A stretch of DNA of 8,771 bases from Parvularculaceae bacterium (GTDB taxonomy: Bacteria; Pseudomonadota; Alphaproteobacteria; Caulobacterales; Parvularculaceae): contig SHAI01000102.1 of the NCBI GenBank assembly GCA_004213235.1, forward strand, positions 1 to 8,771. Direction: 5' to 3'. The notes beneath the pieces are model-generated. The model was not told where the DNA came from and did no database searches. It worked only from the letters and a program-made list of their open reading frames with translations. Below, one piece after another: positions 1-5,400 of this stretch. The translations under genes and the position numbers were made by a program. Positions within the stretch are counted from its first letter, which is position 1; each line of letters begins with the position of its first letter.

Positions 1-860
1 TCCGGAAAATGCATGACGATTACCTCGCGGTCGGCGCGGATATTATTGAAACCAATACCTTTTCGGCGACAACGATTGCTCAGGCCGATTATGAAATGGA
101 AAGCCTGGCGTACGAATTGAATGTGGAAGGTGCGCGAATTGCCCGTGCGGCGGCCGATGCCTGGTCGACGGAGAAACCTAGATGGGTTGCCGGCGCCATC
201 GGTCCAACAAACCGCACCGCATCCATATCGCCGGACGTTAATGATCCAGGTAGCCGTAATGTCGATTTTGATACGCTTGTTGTGGCTTATGGGGAGGCAT
301 GTCGCGGGCTTATTGATGGTGGCGTGGATCTTCTCCTCATCGAGACCATTTTCGACACATTAAATGCCAAGGCGGCGATTTATGCCGCACAGAAATTATT
401 CGACGAAATCGGATTTGAGATCCCGCTGGCATTATCGGTGACCATTACCGACCAATCGGGGCGGACCCTTTCGGGGCAGACAGCAGAAGCGTTCTGGACA
501 TCGGTGCAACATGCCAAACCCCTATGCGTCGGGGTTAATTGCGCTTTGGGACCGGACCTGATGCGGCCTTACGTTGCGGAGCTTTCCCGGATTGCTGACT
601 GTTTTATATCCGCATATCCAAACGCCGGGCTACCTAATGCCTTTGGCGGCTATGACGAGACGCCGGAAAGCATGACGGTTCACCTCAAAGAGTGGGCACA
701 AAGTGGGCTGGTGAATCTGTTGGGTGGGTGCTGCGGCGCGACGCCAGCCCATATTGGGGCATTTGTGGACGCGGTTAAGACAATCAAACCGCGCCAGGTG
801 CCCGAACCTTCCCCCGCATTGCGTTTGTCGGGGCTGGAGCCGTTCACCCTCGCAAGTTAA
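1..860 (+). CDS. metH: Homocysteine S-methyltransferase domain of methionine synthase (MetH domain 1, split gene), 5' end missing
   Basis: This is the zinc-dependent homocysteine-binding domain of cobalamin-dependent methionine synthase, which activates homocysteine for methyl transfer from methylcobalamin in the cytosol. The reading frame is open from base 3, so the start lies outside the window; by comparison with E. coli MetH about 70-80 N-terminal residues are missing, and the ATG at 9 is internal. Counting from that ATG, conserved MetH stretches are ADIIETNTF (10-18), GPTNRTASISPDVNDP (65-80), IETIFDTLNAKAA (111-123) and SGQTAEAFW (155-163). The three zinc-ligand cysteines are Cys178 (GVNCALGP) and Cys241-Cys242 (GGCCGATP). 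The protein stops at LRLSGLEPFTLAS, exactly the linker where full-length MetH continues into the folate domain, as in the two-gene metH of many alphaproteobacteria. The folate/B12 part does not follow; argE does. Family certain; operon unknown. Confidence 0.93.
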   Translation, partial: RKMHDDYLAVGADIIETNTFSATTIAQADYEMESLAYELNVEGARIARAAADAWSTEKPRWVAGAIGPTNRTASISPDVNDPGSRNVDFDTLVVAYGEACRGLIDGGVDLLLIETIFDTLNAKAAIYAAQKLFDEIGFEIPLALSVTITDQSGRTLSGQTAEAFWTSVQHAKPLCVGVNCALGPDLMRPYVAELSRIADCFISAYPNAGLPNAFGGYDETPESMTVHLKEWAQSGLVNLLGGCCGATPAHIGAFVDAVKTIKPRQVPEPSPALRLSGLEPFTLAS

Positions 861-910
861 AACGCTTTGGATGGGCGATCCCAAGGGCGCATGCTTTCCG
901 GTTGACCTGT

Positions 911-940
911 GCAAAGGTGCGCGTCACTTTGCGGTGTTTT
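911..940 (+). terminator. Possible intrinsic terminator after metH domain 1
   Basis: GCAAAG (911-916) pairs with CTTTGC (927-932), and TG (918-919) pairs with CA (925-926) with one bulged G at 917, giving about eight base pairs and a five-base loop. The sequence just after it is GGTGTTTTCCGTTTT, which is T-rich but interrupted. This could end the metH transcript. The same dyad could instead be an operator for argE. The call is weak because the T run is not continuous. Confidence 0.33.
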
Positions 941-964
941 CCGTTTTCAATCATGCAAACTGCC

Positions 965-971
965 AAAAGGA
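965..971 (+). promoter_or_regulatory. Shine-Dalgarno sequence of argE
   Basis: AAAAGGA ends seven bases before the ATG at 979. It decides the argE start: the frame is open much further upstream, back to 724 inside the metH gene, but no other in-frame start has such a site and no ArgE-like sequence is encoded before 979. Confidence 0.7.
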
Positions 972-978
972 TCCTGTC

Positions 979-2166
979 ATGCCAGACGATGCTGCAGCAA
1001 GTTTTGACCGCTCCGGCCTGGATCATCAGATCTCGTGGATCGCGCGCCTTGTTGCTCACCGAACGGTTTCATCGGAATCAAACCTGCCGCTTATTGATGA
1101 TGTCGAGGCATATCTGAGGGAACATGGTGCCCGGTGTGTTCGTGTTCTGAATGATGAGGGCACAAAGGCTAATCTTTATGCGGTGATTGGGCCATCCGTT
1201 CCTGGCGGTGTGGTGCTGTCCGGACATACCGATGTCGTCCCCATCACGGGTCAGGACTGGGTGAGTGACCCGTGGACCCTCGAAGAGAAAGAGGGCAGGC
1301 TTTATGGTCGCGGAACCTGCGACATGAAGGCTTTTTCGGCAATCGCCTTGTCGCTTGTCCCGGAAATGGTCGCCGCCGGTTTGAATAAACCAATCATTTT
1401 CGCTTTGTCCTATGATGAGGAGATTGGCTGCCTGGGGGCACCGCGGATGATTGAGCAAATTGTCGAAGACGTGCCGGCACCATCCGCCGTCATTGTCGGT
1501 GAGCCGACGATGATGAAAGTTGTCGATGGCCATAAGGGGATCGCATCCTTTCGAACGACGGTTACCGGCTTTACGACCCACTCCAGCCAGACCGATCGCG
1601 GGGTGTCGGCGGTGGAAGCAGCGGCGAAACTTATTGCGAAAATCGCTGACATGCGCGAATGGCGCGCGCAGAAGGCCGACGTCGACTGCCCCTTCTATCC
1701 ACCTTATTCGACAATGACCGTGAACGTCGTCGAGGGCGGAACGCAGCTAAATATCATGGCGCGAGAGTGCCAATTTGACTGGGATTGCCGGGTTATTCCG
1801 GGGGAAACCGCCGACGCCATTTGTGCCGAGTTTCAGGAATTTGCCGACGGTCTGCAGGCAGAAATGCGCGCAAAAGCGTCGGTTTGTGCCATTTCAACCG
1901 AGCAGCTTACCAATGCGCCTGCGCTCGCACCGCGCGCGGATAATCCTGCGGCTGATCTGGCCAAAGCAATCACGGGCCTGAACAGCACGGAGGTCGTCTC
2001 TTACGCTGCCGAAGCGGGCCAATTTCAGGGGGCGGGCTTTGCGACCGTGATTTGTGGACCCGGTTCAATTGATCAGGCCCATCAGGCCAATGAGTTCATC
2101 TCAATAGAACAGGTGGCAGCTGGCAAGCGGTTTATCCGGAAACTGATTGCCAGATTGTCGCGCTGA
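979..2166 (+). CDS. argE: Acetylornithine deacetylase (M20 metallopeptidase family)
   Basis: ArgE hydrolyses N-acetylornithine to ornithine and acetate in arginine biosynthesis, as a cytosolic dizinc enzyme. The 395-residue product matches the family length. Metal and catalytic residues are present in order: His83 and Asp85 in SGHTDVVP (81-88), Asp115 in GRGTCDMK (110-117), catalytic Glu147 and metal ligand Glu148 in DEEIG (146-150), Glu175 in VGEPT (173-177) and His368 in AHQANEF near the C-terminus. His201 in the lid domain (THSSQ) corresponds to the histidine conserved across the M20 dimerisation domain. GRGTCDMK and the SDPW stretch after the first metal ligand favour ArgE over the related DapE, which usually has GRGAADMK. 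The start at 979 follows a good Shine-Dalgarno sequence. The gene converges with the downstream regulator, with 3 bases between stops. No other arginine gene is nearby. Confidence 0.9.
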   Translation: MPDDAAASFDRSGLDHQISWIARLVAHRTVSSESNLPLIDDVEAYLREHGARCVRVLNDEGTKANLYAVIGPSVPGGVVLSGHTDVVPITGQDWVSDPWTLEEKEGRLYGRGTCDMKAFSAIALSLVPEMVAAGLNKPIIFALSYDEEIGCLGAPRMIEQIVEDVPAPSAVIVGEPTMMKVVDGHKGIASFRTTVTGFTTHSSQTDRGVSAVEAAAKLIAKIADMREWRAQKADVDCPFYPPYSTMTVNVVEGGTQLNIMARECQFDWDCRVIPGETADAICAEFQEFADGLQAEMRAKASVCAISTEQLTNAPALAPRADNPAADLAKAITGLNSTEVVSYAAEAGQFQGAGFATVICGPGSIDQAHQANEFISIEQVAAGKRFIRKLIARLSR

Positions 2167-2169
2167 GTT

Positions 2170-2856
2170 TTACGCCGCTATGGCGCGTTCTTTCCAGCGT
2201 GTTGCAAACAGGACAAGTTGCGAGCGGTCACGCGCTGGCAGGCGTGCCGATATAGCCTGTAGATGAACGCGAACGGTGTTCGGCGACAGGCCAAGGTTTT
2301 TGGCGATCATTTTATTGTCGGCACCAGTTGCCAACATCTGGAAGATCTCTTTCTGGCGCGGTGTGAACTGCTCGCACGCGGTAAAAATCCGGCACATATC
2401 GTTGTCATCGACCAGGACATTGTCTTCGCGCGAGGTTTCTTTGACGAGGAGGCGCTGTGGAAGCGCTATTTCACCGTTCAGTATGCGCGAGAGAGTTGCC
2501 AGAATGTCGCTGGCATCAGCAGTCTTCGGGATATATCCAACTGCGCCTTGTTCCAGTGAGTTTATAACGTCATCGCGTTGTTCACTGACTGAAAATACAG
2601 CAACGGGCGTGCGCGGCGCGATCTCGCGAACTTCTGTCAGGAAGTTCGTGTACGTGCGGCCCGGCATGTTCAAATCCAGGATGATAAGATCCAAATCTGA
2701 CGTCTGGCGAACAATGTCGATAGCTTCATCGGTCGATGAGGCTTCGAAAACTTCAGCGCTTGTATGGGGTTTCAAGAGTGCCTTCAGCGACGCTCGAACA
2801 ACCCAGTGGTCGTCTGCAATGAGAACTCTTAAGCTCGGCGGGAAAGCGATTTCCAT
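2170..2856 (-). CDS. NarL/FixJ-type response regulator with LuxR helix-turn-helix
   Basis: This is a two-domain transcription regulator of 228 residues when read from the ATG at 2856. The receiver domain (about 9-125) has the acidic pair Asp15-Asp16 (ADDHWVV), the phosphoacceptor Asp61 in ILDLNMPG, Ser89 at the switch Ser/Thr position and Lys111 in GYIPK. The LuxR-type DNA-binding domain (about 163-222) begins FTPRQKEIF and contains the recognition-helix region LGLSPNTVRVHLQAI. All residues needed for phosphorylation are intact, but no sensor kinase is encoded in the window. The frame stays open to a TTG at 2934, and an ATG at 2895 is also possible; 2856 is preferred because the receiver homology begins a few residues after it and 228 residues suits the family. 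No clear Shine-Dalgarno sequence precedes any candidate. It is divergent from zwf, so it may regulate the glucose operon; its target and signal are unknown. Confidence 0.9.
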   Translation of the reverse strand: MEIAFPPSLRVLIADDHWVVRASLKALLKPHTSAEVFEASSTDEAIDIVRQTSDLDLIILDLNMPGRTYTNFLTEVREIAPRTPVAVFSVSEQRDDVINSLEQGAVGYIPKTADASDILATLSRILNGEIALPQRLLVKETSREDNVLVDDNDMCRIFTACEQFTPRQKEIFQMLATGADNKMIAKNLGLSPNTVRVHLQAISARLPARDRSQLVLFATRWKERAIAA

Positions 2857-2896
2857 GATACACAGCAATCTGTTTGGTGCCGGCAAGTGCGGCATT

Positions 2897-2911
2897 TGTT
2901 GACAGTCGACA
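2897..2911. promoter_or_regulatory. Imperfect inverted repeat upstream of the response regulator
   Basis: TGTTGAC and GTCGACA flank a central A and match as inverted repeats at six of seven positions. It lies 41 bases upstream of the regulator's preferred start and could be an operator, for example for autoregulation. Function is inferred only from symmetry and position. It would fall inside the coding frame if the regulator started at the TTG at 2934. Confidence 0.25.
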
Positions 2912-2988
2912 CGGCCCACGTGGATCCGCAACAATCAGAGGGTGACTTGGTTTGCTTTCCGTATGGTTAACGCGGTGACCGGGATTGC

Positions 2989-3001
2989 AACATTTAATGT
3001 T
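2989..3001. promoter_or_regulatory. AT-rich perfect palindrome in the zwf upstream region
   Basis: AACAT and ATGTT are perfect inverted repeats around TTA. The element is AT-rich in a GC-richer surrounding and lies 181 bases before the zwf start, near the middle of the divergent region. It could be a binding site for a dimeric regulator serving either gene. It does not match a regulator motif that I can name with confidence; in particular it is not a good HexR-type TGTA...TACA site. Confidence 0.3.
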
Positions 3002-3182
3002 TGTATCTGCGTCAATACGTCATCCTAACCTGCCTTCTAATCGCCGGTAATGGCCGCCAATGCTCAAGGACGCCTCCAATCCCAACAAGCCGCGACGAAA
3101 AATTTATGCTCAGTTCGCAATCGCGGTAGCGGTGGTTCACGGCTTACGATAATAAGTCCGCTCGAAAGTTTGGAGATCTGGT

Positions 3183-4673
3183 ATGAGCGACGCCGCATCC
3201 ACCTCGAAATTGCTGCCGGTGCAGCCTTTTGACCTCGTCATTTTTGGGGCGGCGGGCGATCTGTCCTTGCGCAAATTGATACCATCACTGTTCAACCGGT
3301 GGCGGGACGGTCAAATTCCTGAAAATTCAAAAATGATCGGGGTGTCGCGCACTGGGCTCACCGACGAGTCATTTCGGACGCTTGCGTTAGAAAGTTTTCG
3401 TAAGTTTCATCCCGTCGAGAATATCGACGACGAAGAATGGGCCGATTTCGCACAGCATTTGTTCTACCGCGAACTCGATGCCGCCAATCCAGACGCTGAT
3501 TGGAGCGACCTGTTAGACCTTTTTGATGACTGCGGTTCAAAGCAGCGCATTTTTTATCTCGCTCTACCACCGGGGCTTTATGGGGCTGTCAGCAAGAATA
3601 TGGCGGCGGCTGGTGTAAATTGCCCGGGCTCGCGGATTGTTCTGGAAAAGCCGATCGGTAAGGATCTCGCCTCGGCGCAGGCGATCAATGCCGCTGTCGG
3701 GGAGGTTTTCGACGAAGAACAGATATTCCGCATTGATCATTATCTGGGGAAAGAAACCGTACAGAATCTGATTGTCCTGCGTTTCATGAACTCTCTGTTT
3801 GAGCCGGTATGGAATGCAAATTCGATTGATCATGTTGAGATTACAGTTGCTGAATCCATCGGCGCTGGCGGACGGGCAAGCTATTATGATACTGCCGGTG
3901 CGCTTCGCGACATGGTGCAAAATCACCTTCTTCAGCTGCTCTGTCTGGTGGCGATGGAGCCGCCGCTCGATCTTGCGCCGGACACGGTGCGCGACGAGAA
4001 AATAAAGGTTTTAAGGGCGCTGCGCCCCATAAATGCTGAGAATGTGTCAAAATACACGGTGCGCGGACAATATGGCAAGGGGGCCAGCGGTGATAATGTC
4101 GCTGCGGCTTACGCTGAAGAATTAGGCCATGACAGCGAGACGGAGACGTTTGTCGCGATTTGTGCCAATGTCGACAATTGGCGTTGGAAAGGCACACCGT
4201 TTTATTTGAGAACGGGAAAGCGGATGTCTGAACGCCGCTCGGAAATTATTATTCAGTTTAAGGAAGTTGGTCATCCCGTCATCGCCGATAAGGGACGTGA
4301 GGCGCAACCAACCCGCCTTGTTATTCGCCTGCAACCTGATGAGGGGGTCAAGCTTCTCCTCGTCACTAAGGATCCGGGGCCTGGCGGTATGCGTTTGCGT
4401 TATGTGCCGCTCAACCTGTCTTATGCGGACGCTTTTGAAGCACGTTATCCAGATGCTTATGAAAGACTGCTGATGGCCGTAGTGCGTGGTGATTTGGCGT
4501 TGTTCATGCGCCGCGATGAAGTCGAGGCGGCATGGCAATGGGTCGATGGCATTCTTGGTGCCTGGTCGGAGGCTGGTACGCCGGTGCATAAACATGCCGC
4601 GGGGACAGACGGGCCTGTGCAGTCTGCAATGATGTTAGATCGCGACGGAAGGGAATGGTTCGATGGGAGCTGA
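3183..4673 (+). CDS. zwf: Glucose-6-phosphate 1-dehydrogenase
   Basis: Zwf oxidises glucose 6-phosphate to 6-phosphogluconolactone with NADP+ or NAD+, the entry step to the Entner-Doudoroff and oxidative pentose phosphate routes in the cytosol. The 496-residue product matches the family length of about 490. The N-terminal Rossmann fold has GAAGDLSLRKL (22-32), a mild variant of the usual GxxGDLxxRKL. EKPIGKDLASA (155-165) and the substrate signature RIDHYLGKE (183-191) follow, with Asp185 and His186. The second catalytic histidine is His248 in DMVQNHLLQ. The C-terminal domain carries PFYLRTGKRM, also typical. The start at 3183 has TTGGAG seven bases upstream. This is the first gene of zwf-pgl-edd-glk, and its last 11 bases overlap pgl. 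Cofactor preference cannot be told reliably from the sequence. Confidence 0.97.
   Translation: MSDAASTSKLLPVQPFDLVIFGAAGDLSLRKLIPSLFNRWRDGQIPENSKMIGVSRTGLTDESFRTLALESFRKFHPVENIDDEEWADFAQHLFYRELDAANPDADWSDLLDLFDDCGSKQRIFYLALPPGLYGAVSKNMAAAGVNCPGSRIVLEKPIGKDLASAQAINAAVGEVFDEEQIFRIDHYLGKETVQNLIVLRFMNSLFEPVWNANSIDHVEITVAESIGAGGRASYYDTAGALRDMVQNHLLQLLCLVAMEPPLDLAPDTVRDEKIKVLRALRPINAENVSKYTVRGQYGKGASGDNVAAAYAEELGHDSETETFVAICANVDNWRWKGTPFYLRTGKRMSERRSEIIIQFKEVGHPVIADKGREAQPTRLVIRLQPDEGVKLLLVTKDPGPGGMRLRYVPLNLSYADAFEARYPDAYERLLMAVVRGDLALFMRRDEVEAAWQWVDGILGAWSEAGTPVHKHAAGTDGPVQSAMMLDRDGREWFDGS
4647..4654 (+). promoter_or_regulatory. Shine-Dalgarno sequence of pgl inside the 3' end of zwf
   Basis: GGAAGGGA lies within the zwf coding sequence, eight bases before the pgl ATG at 4663. 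It supports this upstream start over the ATG at 4708 and suggests that pgl translation is coupled to termination on zwf, whose stop codon is at 4671-4673. Confidence 0.65.
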
Positions 4674-5367
4674 GCCAGGACTGATTGTCTTCCCCGATCG
4701 CGCCCAGATGGCGGCGCATCTGGCAGAATTGATAAGTGTATCCTTAGCGCATGGCGTTTCGGAAAATGGTCGAGCGCGTTTGGCGGTTTCCGGCGGGTCA
4801 ACACCGAAGGCGCTCTACGAGACTTTGGCGGCAACTGCGTTGCCCTGGGCGCAAACCGATATTGTTCTGGTGGATGAACGCTGGGTGCCCCTTGAACATC
4901 CACGATCAAATGAGGCGTTTGTCCGTGATGCATTTGCTGCAGCGAAAGATGTGCGCATTTCTGGCTTATTCAACGCCATGCTGGCACCGGTCGCCGGGGC
5001 TGATGCCCTAAATGAGAGTGTCTCAGACGGACAATTTGATATTGACGTTGCCGTCCTTGGTTTGGGGCCGGATGGTCACACCGCATCCTGGTTTCCCCAT
5101 GCAGACGGTCTGGATATAGCTTTGCATAGTGATGATCCGTTTTGCGCTGTAACAGCGAAGAAAAGCGATGTGACGGGTGAAGAAGTTGACCGAATGACGA
5201 TGACCCTTGGCGCGCTCGCGCGGGCAAAAAAGATCATCTTGCTGATTTCTGGAAACGATAAAAAGGATGCTTTTTACGCAGCTTGTGAAGACGGGCCGGT
5301 TGAGGACATGCCAGTTCGCGCCATTTTGCGCGCCAGGCCTGATTTGTGGGCCTGCTGGGCGGCATAG
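4663..5367 (+). CDS. pgl: 6-phosphogluconolactonase (SOL/DevB type)
   Basis: Pgl hydrolyses 6-phosphogluconolactone, the product of Zwf, to 6-phosphogluconate. The 234-residue product has the normal length of the SOL/DevB type, which belongs to the glucosamine-6-phosphate isomerase fold; it is not the beta-propeller YbhE type. Motifs are SGGSTPKALYETLA (43-56), DERWVPLEHPRSNE (71-84), the hallmark GLGPDGHTASWFP (133-145) and RMTMTLGAL (178-186). The first ATG at 4663 is used because of the GGAAGGGA just upstream and because it gives a complete N-terminus. It overlaps zwf by 11 bases in a different frame, and a 33-base gap separates it from edd, so it sits in the middle of a single operon with its pathway neighbours. 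Confidence 0.96.
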   Translation: MGAEPGLIVFPDRAQMAAHLAELISVSLAHGVSENGRARLAVSGGSTPKALYETLAATALPWAQTDIVLVDERWVPLEHPRSNEAFVRDAFAAAKDVRISGLFNAMLAPVAGADALNESVSDGQFDIDVAVLGLGPDGHTASWFPHADGLDIALHSDDPFCAVTAKKSDVTGEEVDRMTMTLGALARAKKIILLISGNDKKDAFYAACEDGPVEDMPVRAILRARPDLWACWAA

Positions 5368-5385
5368 TTAAAGCGCTGCCTTTTT

Positions 5386-5392
5386 GGTGGAG
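5386..5392 (+). promoter_or_regulatory. Shine-Dalgarno sequence supporting the TTG start of edd
   Basis: GGTGGAG lies eight bases before the TTG at 5401. No ATG or GTG start fits nearby, and homology to Edd begins within a few residues of this TTG, so the site decides the start. Confidence 0.7.
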
Positions 5393-5400
5393 AATAAAAA

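Larger units (their letters stand above)
861..978. other. Intergenic region between metH domain 1 and argE
   Basis: The 118 bases contain no credible gene. They hold an imperfect hairpin followed by T-rich sequence (911-940) and the argE Shine-Dalgarno sequence just before 979. TTGACC at 902-907 resembles a -35 element, but CACTTT at the 17-base spacing is a poor -10, so no promoter is called. Whether argE has its own promoter here or is read from metH is open. Confidence 0.5.
2857..3182. other. Divergent intergenic region between the response regulator and zwf
   Basis: These 326 bases hold no convincing gene; a short open frame from 3050 runs into zwf in another frame and resembles nothing. 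The region must carry promoters for both flanking genes, but I see no textbook -35/-10 pair. GATAAT at 3148-3153 is a fair -10 for zwf without a matching -35. Short dyads are present: TGTTGAC-A-GTCGACA with one mismatch (2897-2911), CCACGTGG (2916-2923), AACAT-TTA-ATGTT (2989-3001) and GTAT-N8-ATAC (3003-3018). TTGGAG at 3170-3175 is the zwf Shine-Dalgarno sequence, seven bases before the ATG. If the regulator began at the TTG at 2934, the part up to there would be coding. Confidence 0.6.

Noticed and set aside
724..978. N-terminal extension of argE by 85 residues from an ATG at 724
   Set aside because: It lies inside the metH domain gene in another frame, has no resemblance to ArgE, and the ATG at 979 has a good Shine-Dalgarno sequence.
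2173..2185. Hairpin CGCC-GCTAT-GGCG at the argE/regulator junction as a terminator
   Set aside because: The stem has only four pairs, lies inside the regulator's coding sequence and is not followed by a T run.
2857..2934. Longer response regulator starting at TTG 2934 or ATG 2895
   Set aside because: The added residues precede any receiver-domain homology and neither start has a clear ribosome-binding site; it remains possible, since 2856 also lacks a strong site.
3050..3232. Short open frame of 60 codons overlapping the zwf start
   Set aside because: It resembles no known protein, overlaps zwf in another frame and fits a chance open frame in the promoter region.
3564..4595. Long reverse-strand open frames within zwf (3564-3926, 3841-4197, 4122-4595)
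   Set aside because: They are antisense to an unmistakable zwf gene, have no recognisable motifs and resemble shadow frames of GC-rich coding DNA.
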